Assembly: GCF_000761445.1 (NCBI RefSeq)
Contig: NZ_KN196470.1
Span: 1,534,823-1,598,822, forward strand
Length of the DNA: 64,000 bases
Direction of reading: 5' to 3'
Source: Oleiagrimonas soli
GTDB lineage: Bacteria > Pseudomonadota > Gammaproteobacteria > Xanthomonadales > Rhodanobacteraceae
Made by a program: the position numbers and the translations under genes. The notes under the pieces are model-generated. The model was not told where the DNA came from, made no database searches, and was given only the letters and a program-made list of their open reading frames with translations. This document shows, piece after piece, positions 46,010 to 55,293 of the stretch (positions within the stretch are counted from its first letter, which is position 1; each line of letters starts with the position of its first letter).

Positions 46010-46153
46010 TGCAGGAGCGCCGGCATCGGTATGCAACGGGATGACGGGGATGCGATGGGTTTGCGCGGATGTACGAGCAAGAGCGCCACCGCACTGATCC
46101 CCGGGGCCGGGCGTGCGGGAACGATGGAAGGTGTGGAGACGTTCGGTCGCGAC

Positions 46154-46315
46154 TCAGCGGTGCCGATCCATGTCTCTCATGGCGGCAGCATGCCGACGGC
46201 AACGTTCGCTGCAGTAACGCACCTCGTCCCATACGCGCGCCCATTTTTTGCGCCATGCAAACGGACGCTGGCAGACGGGACAGATCTTGCTGGGCAGGTG
46301 GGCTTTGCGATGCAT
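46154..46315 (-). CDS. DUF2256 small zinc-ribbon protein
   Basis: 53 residues. [30 protein letters not shown] (in part) has the CxxC...CxxxC set (Cys12, 15, 35, 39) and the WRKKW core diagnostic of DUF2256. The start MHRKAHLP follows no strong ribosome site, but the family start is the same. Function unknown; in other genomes often near photolyase/cryptochrome-like genes, absent here. Confidence 0.85.
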   Translation of the reverse strand: MHRKAHLPSKICPVCQRPFAWRKKWARVWDEVRYCSERCRRHAAAMRDMDRHR

Positions 46316-46407
46316 GAAAAGCCGGACGTTTGCGATGCGCTGTGCGGATACGGTACCGCGATGAGGGAACGCCATGCATGCCGACCGCACGCACCCGCTC
46401 CTTGGCA

Positions 46408-46719
46408 TCACAGCGGGTGCTGCCGATAGAACAGCGTCAATTGCCGGTAGACCTCGGGCAGGTGCTCCTGTAGCTGCGCCGGTTGCTCGAAGAAGTGCTC
46501 GCTGGCGACGGCGAAGAATTCGGCCGGATTGGTCAGGGCGTACGGGTCGAGGGGCAGTTCGAGTCCCTGGGATCGTGCTTCGCGCAGGCGGTCCCAGGCG
46601 CTGGAGAAGACGTCGGTCCACACGCGGCGGTCCATGCGACGGTGCAGCGGCGGGAAGCCGTTGGCGTCGCCGTTGAGCATGTAGAGCTTTTTGCGCCTTG
46701 GCGATGACGTAGACATCAA
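46408..46719 (-). pseudogene. Truncated duplicate of the mtfA 3' end
   Basis: About 80 residues from [20 protein letters not shown] onward are almost identical to the C-terminus of the intact mtfA at 48780-49535; the ends differ ([26 protein letters not shown] against [20 protein letters not shown]..). The HEMAH zinc site and everything before it is missing. Similarity begins at the AGAGC/CCAGC point near 46690. It is probably not functional. Confidence 0.85.
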
Positions 46720-47051
46720 GTCAAAGTACGCCTAGCAGAATCTGCGTGAAGCCCTTGCTTGTGCTCAGCAGGGCAAGACAGATGGATAGCCCTGACCAGT
46801 GTGATAAGCGCCATTGTGCAGGGTATGGTGAACGTACAACCTTCTATTCGAACATCACATCCAGTGTGTGATCGAGCCAGGGAAGGGTGACGGCGCTCAT
46901 CAACGTCGTACCTATGAGTCCGTCGAATACTCTGCTGGAAAGGTCGAAATGGGATCACTTCAGTTTCTATGGCTGTGATAAAACTTCATACTATGGATGA
47001 GGCGTGTGCTTTCGACATGCGTAGTCACGGTTGCAAAGGAGAAGTACAAGG
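46720..47051. other. Intergenic region, AT-richer
   Basis: About 330 bp without gene support, between the truncated mtfA and the secreted protein gene. Probably contains the promoter of the gene at 47052; no clear sigma-70 pair found. Confidence 0.5.
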
Positions 47052-48533
47052 ATGAATAGTGCGATCAGGAGTTTGTTCTGGGCAATTTGCGCTTTTGCTG
47101 TTTTGACGGGCGTCGCCTTCGGGAAGACCACGTACGGTGGCCAGGTTGTTGGCCTTTCGAATGTCTACAACTATTCGCCATCGGTGATCGAGAGCAACGG
47201 CGTGCAAAAATTCTGGTGGTGCGCTCAGGCCATCAATCCGAATAATCCCTCGCAATATACCGACACGATCCAGTACGTAGCGATTGACGTCAGTACGCAG
47301 ACGATTGTGCAAGGACCCAAGACGGTGCTGGCGGAAACGCCCGCAGCCTGGGATTCGGCTTTCACATGCAATCCGAGAGTGGTCGAAGGCGTCTTCACGA
47401 ATCCTTTCGGTAACGGCCTCAACTATACATATGCGATGTACTACGTCGGCACGAGTCAGTCATCGGGAACTCTCAATAGCATCGGTGTTGCATTTTCCAA
47501 TGATGGTGTTTCATGGGTGAAGTATCCACAGCCCGTCATCATGTACACGTCGCAGGATGCACAGAACAATGCCTACGGCATGGGACAGCCTGCCGCTTAT
47601 AACCACGATGGCAAAGCGGGTATCTGGTTGCTTTACGAGCACGGAGCCCATCATTACAAGGCCACATCCACAGATGGTGTGTACTTTACAGTTACGGGCG
47701 AGATTACTGAAAACGGTCTGGATGAAGTCGGCACGATGGGGCAGTCCAGTTATCACTCGCCCACGTGGGGCGATGCTGGTTACGACTACAAAACAGGTTA
47801 TTGGTACGCGGCATTTGATACGTCGACGAGGCCACCTTCTACGGTTGGTGGTGTGACCGAGCGTGGCCAGATTGGGGTTGTGGTCTACCGTATTCCCAAC
47901 AGTTCACTACTTACTGGAACGACCTCGTGGGAGCAGGTGTCCACGATTGATACAAGTCTCACTGGTGCCGAGAGCAACTTCCTTGCCAGTTTCCTTCATG
48001 ACATTTACGGCAATGTAAATGCCGGCGGCTATCCTCAGATTGAGTTGTATGTATCGACCTCGTTGCCGAGGCCGGCCTGGAACTCGACCTCTTCGCAACG
48101 CGGGCAGTCCGGAGGCACATCGCACTGGAAAATCGCCTGGTCGATCTGGACGCCGAATTCGTCCAAGCTTGCTCTGGAACGTTATGCCTATGGCTCGACG
48201 TATGAGGTGACTACCGGCTACGTTGATACCAGCATTTTTAAGCTCGACAAAACTCTGGGGTACCTCTATGAGACCCCGCAATCAGGCGCTAATACACCTT
48301 TGTACAGTTGTGTTGCCGGTAGCACGGATTATTTTGTCTCGCCGTCCTCGAATTGCGAAAGCCAGACTTATCTTGGACTCGTGGGCTATGCGTATGGGAG
48401 TGCCAGTGCCGCTTCGAATCTGGTTCCTCTATACCGTTGTTATACTGGTTCGCATCATCTGGTCAGTACCAGTTCGACCTGCGAGGGCTATACTAGAGAA
48501 GGTGTTCTCGGGTACGCCATGGCTACGCAGTGA
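47052..48533 (+). CDS. Secreted beta-propeller (GH43/GH32-like) protein with DUF5648-like C-terminus
   Basis: 493 residues; AAGGAG about ten bases before ATG 47052. A signal peptide ends near AFG-KT (about 25). The main part is Trp/Tyr/Gly-rich with strand motifs like YAMYYVGTSQSSGTL, IGVAFSNDGVSWVKYPQPVI and WLLYEHGAHHYKATSTDG, typical of five-bladed GH32/GH43-like propellers. The last 85 residues hold two units of DUF5648 type (PLYSCVAGSTDYFVS... and PLYRCYTGSHHLVS...), each with a Cys pair. Catalytic acids not assigned. Lower GC than neighbours; lies between two mtfA copies. Confidence 0.72.
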   Translation: MNSAIRSLFWAICAFAVLTGVAFGKTTYGGQVVGLSNVYNYSPSVIESNGVQKFWWCAQAINPNNPSQYTDTIQYVAIDVSTQTIVQGPKTVLAETPAAWDSAFTCNPRVVEGVFTNPFGNGLNYTYAMYYVGTSQSSGTLNSIGVAFSNDGVSWVKYPQPVIMYTSQDAQNNAYGMGQPAAYNHDGKAGIWLLYEHGAHHYKATSTDGVYFTVTGEITENGLDEVGTMGQSSYHSPTWGDAGYDYKTGYWYAAFDTSTRPPSTVGGVTERGQIGVVVYRIPNSSLLTGTTSWEQVSTIDTSLTGAESNFLASFLHDIYGNVNAGGYPQIELYVSTSLPRPAWNSTSSQRGQSGGTSHWKIAWSIWTPNSSKLALERYAYGSTYEVTTGYVDTSIFKLDKTLGYLYETPQSGANTPLYSCVAGSTDYFVSPSSNCESQTYLGLVGYAYGSASAASNLVPLYRCYTGSHHLVSTSSTCEGYTREGVLGYAMATQ

Positions 48534-48779
48534 GTTGGCTCGAAATGCGCGTGTCGGTGGCCGAGTATTGAGATCGAGCATCCTGTGTTGATGCAAGCGT
48601 CGGGGCACGGGAGCTATATAGTGTCCCGGCGCAAGTTTTCTGATGGCAGTCCCGCGTGATGCAGCGGAGTGAAGCCCAGCACTTTTCACTGTCCGGCATT
48701 GAAATACCGGAATGTTCGGCAGGTCGTCGAGGTCAGGCTCTATGTTTCGTCTGGATTGCGATGACCGTATCCGCATCGT

Positions 48780-49535
48780 TTAGTATGGGTGCTGCTGATA
48801 GAACAGTTCGAGTTGCCGATAGACTTCCGGCAAGTTACGTCGCAGGTTAGCCGGATCTTCGAAGAAGTGTTCGCTGGCGACGGCGAAGAATTCGGCCGGA
48901 TTGGTCAGGGCGTACGGGTCGAGGGGCAGTTCGAGTCCCTGGGATCGTGCTTCGCGCAGGCGGTCCCAGGCGCTGGAGAAGACGTCGGTCCACACGCGGC
49001 GGTCCATGCGACGGTGCAGGGGAGGGAAACCGTTGGCGTCGCCGTTGAGCATGTCCAGCTTGTGCGCCATCTCGTGCACGACCACGTTGTGGCCGGGTTT
49101 CTCGCGCACGTTGAGCACGTCCGCCCAGGACAGGATCACGGGTCCGCGGCCCCAGGCTTCGCCGGCCAGCACTTCGCGGGTCTGATGGACCACGCCGGCG
49201 GCGTCCATGCGCGTGCGGCGCGGGATGAAGGCGTCCGGATAGACGATGACGCTGTGCCAGCCGTCGTACCAGTCCATGCCTAGTTTCAGGATCGGCAGGC
49301 AGGCGTGGGTGGCGAGCAGAACGCGGTCGGCCTCGTCGAGTTCGAGGCCCTTCACGGGTTCCAGCGATTTGCGGTCGAGGAACAAGGTGGCCAGCACCCG
49401 CAGCGTGGCCTGGTCGGACGCGCCCAGTCGGCGTGCCGGCGCGCAGCGTTCGAGCGCGGCTCGCCACAGCGGTTCGGCAATGGGATGGCGGGCCACCGTG
49501 CGGCGGATGCGCCAGTTGCGGATCGCGTTGAACAT
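48780..49535 (-). CDS. mtfA: MtfA-family M90 metallopeptidase
   Basis: 251 residues from MFNAIRNWRIRRT; the preceding in-frame codons are not conserved. The zinc motif is HEMAHKLD (154-161), with the downstream Glu in [15 protein letters not shown]. MtfA in E. coli binds and titrates the repressor Mlc of the glucose PTS gene and has aminopeptidase activity. Genomes without Mlc use it for unknown roles. An almost identical 3' copy lies 2.1 kb downstream (46408-46719). Confidence 0.92.
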   Translation of the reverse strand: MFNAIRNWRIRRTVARHPIAEPLWRAALERCAPARRLGASDQATLRVLATLFLDRKSLEPVKGLELDEADRVLLATHACLPILKLGMDWYDGWHSVIVYPDAFIPRRTRMDAAGVVHQTREVLAGEAWGRGPVILSWADVLNVREKPGHNVVVHEMAHKLDMLNGDANGFPPLHRRMDRRVWTDVFSSAWDRLREARSQGLELPLDPYALTNPAEFFAVASEHFFEDPANLRRNLPEVYRQLELFYQQHPY

Positions 49536-49731
49536 GGTCACCTGATGCCGGGCAACGAGAGGTTCAAGATCGGGGTCCGCTTGCAGGTTCTCAAGCGCGA
49601 TGCGATCCGGGCAGCATCGAATCGTGCATGAAAAAACGGAGGCCATGCGCAGGGCAGGTGGCCTCCGTTCCGGCGTATTCGGCCGGTGTAGCGGGAACGC
49701 CGACCTGCGCGAACGCGAGCCGGCGTGAAAC

Positions 49732-51672
49732 TCAGTCCTCCGTGCCTGCGACCACGGGCAACAGCACCGCGCTGCGTCCCTGCGCACCGTGCTCGATGGT
49801 GATCGTCGCCTTGGTGTAGTCGGAGGGCTTGGCGAACAGGATGTTCGGCACGTACGTCTGCGGGTTGCGGTCGTAGAGCGGGAACAGGCTCGACTGGATC
49901 TGCACCATGATGCGGTGGCCGGGCTTGAACTCGTAGTTCACCGAGGGTAGGCGGAATTGATACTGCTGCACCTGGTTGGCCGGCACCGGCGATGGGTGCG
50001 CGAAGCTCTTGCGGTAGCGGCCGCGGAAGATGTCCAGCGATACCGGCAGCTCGTAGCCGCCCATCGTCGGATCGCCCGCGACCGTGCCGGGATAGACGTC
50101 GATCAGCTTGACCACGAAGTCGACGTCGGTGCCGGTGGTCTTGGCGTAGAGGTCGGCGATCGGCGCACCCTGGACCGTCACGGTCTTGGTCAGCACCGGC
50201 GTGACGTAGGACAGCACGTCCGGGCGCGTTTCGACGAAGCGCTGGTCGTGCACCAGCCAGGTGCGCCAGCGGTCTTCGTCATGGGCCGGAATCGGGCGCG
50301 GCAGGTACGGCACGGGCTTGGCCGGATCGGACACGTAGCTGTCGCTGCCGCCGGCGGGCGTCTCGAAGCCGAGGCCGAACTTCGCCTGCAGGTACAGCGG
50401 CGTGCGCTTCTGCCGGCTCGCCACCTTCCAGTCGTTGAAGCGGTCCCAGTGCTGCTCGACCGCGTTGTAGATCATCGCTTCGGGCAGCGGCTGCTTCATC
50501 GGCGTGCCGCGCAGGTAGTGGTTGAACCACGGCACCATCACGTCCTGGCGGAACTGCGCGGTGGTGTTGCCCGGCCACTTCAGCGGACCGATGTGCCAGC
50601 CATCGCGATTGATCTGGCTGTGCCACCACGGCCCCATCACCAGATGGTTGTTGGCGCCATGGCCGGCTTCCTTCAGCGCTTCCCAGGCATGGATGGCGCC
50701 ATAGATGTCCTCCTGATCCCACAGGCCTTGCAGCCACATGGTCGGCACGTTGGACGGATGCTTGGCGACCAGCTTGTCGAGCGCCTGCAACTGCCAGAAG
50801 GCGTCGTAGGACGGATGTGCGGCGAAGCGGTTCCACCACGGCAGCTGCTTGAAGCCGTGGGCATCGGCGTAGGCACCGGCCGAACCGGCTTCGAGGAAGT
50901 TGGTGTAATCGTCGTAGTTCTCGCGCGGCACGGATTGTCCCGATCCGCGCGCGGTCATCTGGCCTGTGAAGTAGTCCAGATTGATCTGACGCAGCGCGCC
51001 GTAGTGATACCAGTCGTCGCCCATCCAGCCGTCGATCATCGGGCTTTCCGGGGCCGCGACCTTCAGTGCCGGATGCGGATGCAGCAGCGCCATGACCACG
51101 GTCCAGCCGTCGTAGGACGAGCCGATCATGCCGACTTTGCCGTTGGAATCCTTCAGGTGCTTGACCAGCCAGTCGGTGGTGTCCCAGGCGTCGGTGGTGT
51201 CGTCGGTCTTGGTCGGATTGAGCGGGCCGCGCGGCGGACGCGTCATCACGTACTTGCCTTCGGAACCGTACTTACCGCGGATGTCCTGGCACGCGATGAT
51301 GAAGCTGCCGTCGGCCCAGGCCTTCATGCCCGACCACACCGCGTCGACCAGATGCGGACTGTTGTTCGGCGCGCAACCGTCGGCCTGATAGGGCGTGCGG
51401 TTGAGGATGATCGGCAGGTTCTTCGCGTCCTTTGGGGTCAGGATCACCGTGTGCAGCTTCACGCCGTCGCGCATCGGGATCATCACTTCGCGCCGGGTGT
51501 AGTCGAAGTTGCCTTCGGGTTGTTTCCAGTGGGCGGGAATGTCCGATCCGGTCTGGATCATGTCCGGGGTGACACGATCGTGGCCGGCGTCGGCGGGCGG
51601 CGCGGCCAGGCCGGCCGATGCGTAGAGACCGGTCAGCGCCAGAAGCGCCGAAGCCAGAAATGCTTTGTTCAT
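49732..51672 (-). CDS. CocE/NonD-family secreted hydrolase (X-Pro dipeptidyl-peptidase S15 type)
   Basis: 646 residues from MNKAFLASALLAL. A signal peptide ends at LAA-PP (about 24). Alpha/beta hydrolase with GxSYxG at 184-189 (GSSYDGW; Ser186), the N-terminal IPMRDGVKLHTVIL strand and QDIRGKYGSEG typical of the cocaine-esterase/glutaryl-7-ACA acylase group. The C-terminal jelly-roll (GRYRKSFAHPSPVPANQVQQYQF, in part) is present. Acts on acyl or peptidyl amides or esters in the periplasm; substrate unknown. Single gene. Confidence 0.9.
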   Translation of the reverse strand: MNKAFLASALLALTGLYASAGLAAPPADAGHDRVTPDMIQTGSDIPAHWKQPEGNFDYTRREVMIPMRDGVKLHTVILTPKDAKNLPIILNRTPYQADGCAPNNSPHLVDAVWSGMKAWADGSFIIACQDIRGKYGSEGKYVMTRPPRGPLNPTKTDDTTDAWDTTDWLVKHLKDSNGKVGMIGSSYDGWTVVMALLHPHPALKVAAPESPMIDGWMGDDWYHYGALRQINLDYFTGQMTARGSGQSVPRENYDDYTNFLEAGSAGAYADAHGFKQLPWWNRFAAHPSYDAFWQLQALDKLVAKHPSNVPTMWLQGLWDQEDIYGAIHAWEALKEAGHGANNHLVMGPWWHSQINRDGWHIGPLKWPGNTTAQFRQDVMVPWFNHYLRGTPMKQPLPEAMIYNAVEQHWDRFNDWKVASRQKRTPLYLQAKFGLGFETPAGGSDSYVSDPAKPVPYLPRPIPAHDEDRWRTWLVHDQRFVETRPDVLSYVTPVLTKTVTVQGAPIADLYAKTTGTDVDFVVKLIDVYPGTVAGDPTMGGYELPVSLDIFRGRYRKSFAHPSPVPANQVQQYQFRLPSVNYEFKPGHRIMVQIQSSLFPLYDRNPQTYVPNILFAKPSDYTKATITIEHGAQGRSAVLLPVVAGTED

Positions 51673-52072
51673 GGGAGGAGTCCTCGTCGTCGGGATGCAG
51701 CGCGTCGATATCCGCGGTTGCATCCCGACACTATGAAAAAGCAGGGCGGGCTTTGGCAAGTCGTGGTCGATGTCACGTCTTGCGCAGCCTGCGGCGATGG
51801 GCATGACGCCAACCGCGGCGATGGTCGCGATGCCGTTTCCGCCGTGCTGCATGCGACAGGGCGCACGTCATCGTCGCGATCGCGCGGCGTTGCGCCGCTT
51901 TCCTGTAGGCGTCTTCCTACGACCTCCTGTGGATTGTCGTGGCGCGTCATCGGCGTAGTGTTCGTGACCTGCCTGCACGACGTCTTCGTGGGCGCGTCTC
52001 GCCCCGTTCGCGCCGTGCCAGAGCAGATCCTCATCGGGTCAAGGACTCGCAAAAGCATAGGGAGAGACGAAC

Positions 52073-52309
52073 ATGGCCATCGATATCAAGCACCCGCTGT
52101 CGCCGCAGAAGACCAACGTCATTCGGGTCAGCGTGCCTGCCGAAATCCTGCACAACTTCGACAAGTTCTCCAAGGTGCAGAAGGACATTCTCGGGCGCCT
52201 GGGTTGCCCGGCCTGCACGTCGGGGCACGACATCCGCTGGGACATCACGCGCAATTTCATGGTCGACATCAAGGGCAAAGTGTTCGAGTCGAGCGTGATC
52301 GGTCAGTGA
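52073..52309 (+). CDS. 78-aa Cys-containing peptide, candidate precursor of the adjacent MNIO enzyme
   Basis: MAIDIKHPLSPQKTNVIRVS begins a helical/strand leader (1-42). Then LGRLGCPACTSGHDIRWD (about 40-57) with Cys45 and Cys48, His52, Arg55 and Trp56, and a strand-rich tail VDIKGKVFESSVIGQ. No signal peptide. GGGAGAG lies eight bases before the ATG. The stop TGA overlaps the GTG start of the downstream DUF692/MNIO gene (GTGA), so the two are translationally coupled. Precursors modified by MNIO enzymes are small peptides with a conserved Cys/Asp core; this peptide fits. The modification itself is inference. Confidence 0.78.
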   Translation: MAIDIKHPLSPQKTNVIRVSVPAEILHNFDKFSKVQKDILGRLGCPACTSGHDIRWDITRNFMVDIKGKVFESSVIGQ

Positions 52310-53772
52310 AGCTTCCCGATCTCGGCGCCGGCATCGTCTGGCTGCCGGGACTCGAGGCAAGCATCGAATCGAGCCTGGCCGCCTGGGATCTGATCGAAGT
52401 CGAGCCGCAGGCCTTCTGGACGCATGCGGTCACGGCGGGACCGGGTACGGGCGGCGGGCCGCTTCGCTTGCATGATGCCGCTTTCGAGCGCATGCAGGCG
52501 CAGCGGCGTCCTGTGCTGGTTCACAGTGTCGGTTGTGCCGTGGGGGGCGGCGCATCGTTCGACGCGCGCCATCTTCCCGCGCTGCGGGAAACCTTCGATC
52601 GGTTGCGGCCGCCGTGGTGGAGCGAGCACGCCAGTCTGCTTGCGACCGGCGAGGGGGGCGCTCGCCGCGCGTTCGGTTTTCTGATGCCGCCGCTGCAATC
52701 GTGGGCGTCGGTGGCGACGATGGTCGACAACATCCACCGGCTGCAGGATGCCTTCGGTTTGCCGTTCGCCTTCGAGACGGGCGTCAACTACCTGCGGCCG
52801 CTCGACGGCGAGCTGCCCGACGGCGTGTTCTGGGGCGCGGTGGCCGAGCGTGCCGACTGCGGCATCCTGCTCGATCTGCACAATCTGTGGACCAACGAGC
52901 GCAACGGCCGGGCGTCGGTCGCGTCCGTGCTGGACGCGTTGCCGCTCGAGCGCGTGTGGGAAATGCACGTCGCCGGCGGCCAGCCGTACAAGGGCTACTG
53001 GCTGGATGCGCATTCCGATTTGCCGCCACAGGCATTGCTGACGCTGGCGCGGTCCGTCGTGCCGCGCTTGCCTTCGCTGCATGCGCTGGTGTTCGAGATC
53101 ATGCCGGATTATCTGCAGCGCGCCGGCTACGACGCGGCGGATCTGATGCAATGCGGCGCGATGTTGCGCGAGATCTGGTCACTGCGCGACGCGCGACAGA
53201 GCGATGCGACAGCGGATGCCGGCAGCTGCGCATGCAGCGCGCATGCCGTGGATTCGCAGACGCTGCCGTCGCCACAGGCTTGGGAGGCGCGCCTGCGTCA
53301 AGCGGTGGATCGCAGTGCGCAGGAGGTCGATGCGCCGATCGCCGATCCCGCAGTCGAGATTTACCGGGATTTGATCGATGCGGTGCGCATGGGCACGGTG
53401 GCCGAATCCTTGCCGCTATCGACGCGCTATCTCCTGCTGGCGCGGGGTGAGGACGGTTTCAGGGCCTTGCTGCATGCGTACTGGCTGCGGGCGTCGCCGG
53501 AGCCTTTCATGTCCGAGGAGGCGCGTGGATTTGCCCAGTTCCTGAGCGCGCAGAACCTGTTGCCGCATCTCGACGAACTGCTGGCGTTCGAGCTCGCGGC
53601 GCACCGCGCGGAAATCTCCGGTCAGGCGCAGACGGTGCCATTCACCTGCGATCCGAACCGGCTGATCCGGGCTTTGCAAGCGGGCCATGCACCCGAGGTT
53701 CTGCCCACGCTCGACGTGGAGGTGGAGGTGACGCCACGGGCGGTCGAGCGTGCGCCGCTGGAGGCAGGCTGA
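52306..53772 (+). CDS. DUF692 (MNIO) iron enzyme fused to a HvfC/TglI-like partner domain
   Basis: 488 residues from GTG 52306. Residues 5-295 form the TIM-barrel MNIO domain with the family metal ligand set: VHSVGC (His73), SEHAS (Glu107/His108), FETGVN (Glu157, Asn161), LDLHN (Asp190, Asn193), WEMHVAGG (Glu219/His221), DAHSD (Asp234/His236) and FEIMPD (Glu264). MNIO enzymes use two or three irons and oxygen to remodel Cys, Asp or Asn in ribosomal peptides (MbnB, TglH, ChrH, BufB). Residues 320-440 resemble the DUF2063-type partner (STRYLLLARGEDGFRALLHAYW), normally a separate protein. A linker at 306-313 has SCACSAHA. The coupled 78-aa gene before it is the presumed substrate. Confidence 0.85.
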   Translation: MKLPDLGAGIVWLPGLEASIESSLAAWDLIEVEPQAFWTHAVTAGPGTGGGPLRLHDAAFERMQAQRRPVLVHSVGCAVGGGASFDARHLPALRETFDRLRPPWWSEHASLLATGEGGARRAFGFLMPPLQSWASVATMVDNIHRLQDAFGLPFAFETGVNYLRPLDGELPDGVFWGAVAERADCGILLDLHNLWTNERNGRASVASVLDALPLERVWEMHVAGGQPYKGYWLDAHSDLPPQALLTLARSVVPRLPSLHALVFEIMPDYLQRAGYDAADLMQCGAMLREIWSLRDARQSDATADAGSCACSAHAVDSQTLPSPQAWEARLRQAVDRSAQEVDAPIADPAVEIYRDLIDAVRMGTVAESLPLSTRYLLLARGEDGFRALLHAYWLRASPEPFMSEEARGFAQFLSAQNLLPHLDELLAFELAAHRAEISGQAQTVPFTCDPNRLIRALQAGHAPEVLPTLDVEVEVTPRAVERAPLEAG

Positions 53773-53865
53773 TCGATCGCATCGCCGCCGTCACGGAGGG
53801 CGCAACGCAGACTTTCCTCGCAACCAATGCGCGCGGAAGGATGCTTCCCTCCGCGCGCGGGAGCG

Positions 53866-54621
53866 TCAGGCCGCTTCGTCCATCATCGCCGAGACCTGCT
53901 GTTCGAGCGCTTTGGGCGATGCCAGAAAGGCTTGGCCCATGCCTTGGCTGGTCGGGTCGGGGAAGATCTCCTCGACACCGCCCTCGATACCTTCGAGGAT
54001 CGCTCGCGCGGCGTCGGCTGGCGTCGCCTTGTCCATGTCGATGCTCTCGGCCATGCGGGTATCGATCGGTCCCGGGTAGACGCCGAACACCTGCGTGCCC
54101 TGCGACTTGAGCATCAGGCGCGTGGACTGCGTCAGCGAATGCACGGCGGCCTTGGACGCGCTGTAGGCGAGCAGCAGCGGGAAGCTGACCAGCGACGCGA
54201 CCGAGGCGATGTTCACCACCGCGCCGCCGCCGTTGGCGGCCAGCACCGGCGCGAAGGCCTGGGTAAGCTGGAAGGTGCCGAAGAAGTTCACTTCCATCTC
54301 GCGGCGGCCCGATTCGATCCAGGCGGCGTCCGTATACGTGCCGCCGGCATGGCCGGCGAAGCCGGCGTTGTTGACCAGCAGTTGCGTGTCCGACGCCTTC
54401 GCGGCGGCCGCCTCGACCTGCTTCGGGTCGGTCACGTCCAACGGCAGGGGCACCACGACATCGCCGTGACGTTGAAGCAGGTCGGCCAGATCGTCGGTGT
54501 TGCGGGCGGCGGCGTAGACCTTGCCGATACCGGATGCGACCAGTGCATCGACGATGGCCTCGCCGATGCCGCGATTGGCGCCGGTCACCAGCGCGGTCTT
54601 GCCTTGAAGGGGAAAGCTCAT
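53866..54621 (-). CDS. SDR-family oxidoreductase under TetR control
   Basis: 251 residues from MSFPLQGKTALVTGANRGIG. Rossmann TGxxxGIG at 14-20, NNAG at 84-87, catalytic Ser around 140 (NIASVASLVSF) and YSASK (about 153-157). Classical NADPH-dependent SDR; substrate unknown. Divergent from the TetR gene across two palindromic operators, so TetR almost certainly represses it. Confidence 0.9.
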   Translation of the reverse strand: MSFPLQGKTALVTGANRGIGEAIVDALVASGIGKVYAAARNTDDLADLLQRHGDVVVPLPLDVTDPKQVEAAAAKASDTQLLVNNAGFAGHAGGTYTDAAWIESGRREMEVNFFGTFQLTQAFAPVLAANGGGAVVNIASVASLVSFPLLLAYSASKAAVHSLTQSTRLMLKSQGTQVFGVYPGPIDTRMAESIDMDKATPADAARAILEGIEGGVEEIFPDPTSQGMGQAFLASPKALEQQVSAMMDEAA

Positions 54622-54639
54622 GGGTGTCTCCATTGCATG

Positions 54640-54698
54640 AACAGACAGGTCTGTCTGTTTTGTGGGGCGTTGACTATAGACAGACCTGTCTGTATTGT
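54640..54698 (+). promoter_or_regulatory. Divergent TetR operators and tetR promoter
   Basis: Operator 1: AACAGACAG-GT-CTGTCTGTT (54640-54659), 9-bp perfect arms. Operator 2: AGACAG-AC-CTGTCT (54678-54691). The tetR promoter is TTGACT (54670-54675), 17 bases, TATTGT (54693-54698); operator 2 fills the whole spacer. The predicted transcription start is within a base or two of the TetR ATG at 54706. Confidence 0.88.
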
Positions 54699-54705
54699 CA
54701 ACGGC

Positions 54706-55293
54706 ATGAACAAACCCGTTTCCCAGACCTCGGATTCGCCGGTGCGCGAGCGTTTGCTCGACGCCGCGGATCGTCTGTTCTACCGGGAAGGCGTGCGCGC
54801 GGTGGGCATCGACCGCGTGCTGGCCGAAGCCAACGCGGCCAAGGCGTCGCTGTATTCCAACTTCGGCTGCAAAGATGAATTGATTGCCGCCTATGCGGTA
54901 CGCAAGGCCGACATGGCGCGAGCTGGCATCGAGACCTATGTGGGCGATGCGCCGCCGGAGGCGCGCGTGCTGCGCTTCTTCGATTTCCTGGTCGACTGGG
55001 TCGCCAGCGAGCACTTCCGGGGTTGTCCGATGCAGCACATCGTCGGTGAACTTCCGGATGCCGAGCATCCGGCGCGTCGCGTCGCCGCCGAGCAGCGGAA
55101 CTGGTTGCTGCAACGCCTCACCGAATGGTCAGACGCCGCGGGTGTCGACGATCCGCAACGCATCGCCGGCGTGCTGCTGATCCTGTTCGATGGCGCCGTC
55201 GCCTCGGCGCTTCAGGATGGCATGGAGCGCGCTCGCCAGGCGCGCTGGGCGGCCGAACGGCTGCTGGAAAGCGCCAAGCGGCAGGGCGATTAG
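54706..55293 (+). CDS. TetR-family repressor
   Basis: 195 residues from MNKPVSQTSDSPVRERLLDA. N-terminal HTH: LFYREGVRAVGIDRVLAEANAAKASLYSNFGCKDELIAAY (in part). The ligand domain has FRGCPMQHIVGELPDAEHPARRVAAEQRNWLL, the TetR_C_16/AcrR-like type common for SDR or oxidoreductase neighbours. Two palindromes in its promoter indicate autoregulation and control of the divergent SDR. Possibly leaderless. Confidence 0.9.
   Translation: MNKPVSQTSDSPVRERLLDAADRLFYREGVRAVGIDRVLAEANAAKASLYSNFGCKDELIAAYAVRKADMARAGIETYVGDAPPEARVLRFFDFLVDWVASEHFRGCPMQHIVGELPDAEHPARRVAAEQRNWLLQRLTEWSDAAGVDDPQRIAGVLLILFDGAVASALQDGMERARQARWAAERLLESAKRQGD

Noticed and set aside
49957-53772. A plus-strand open frame of about 1270 codons
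   Set aside because: Only the part from GTG 52306 is the MNIO gene; upstream it is a shadow of the CocE-type hydrolase.
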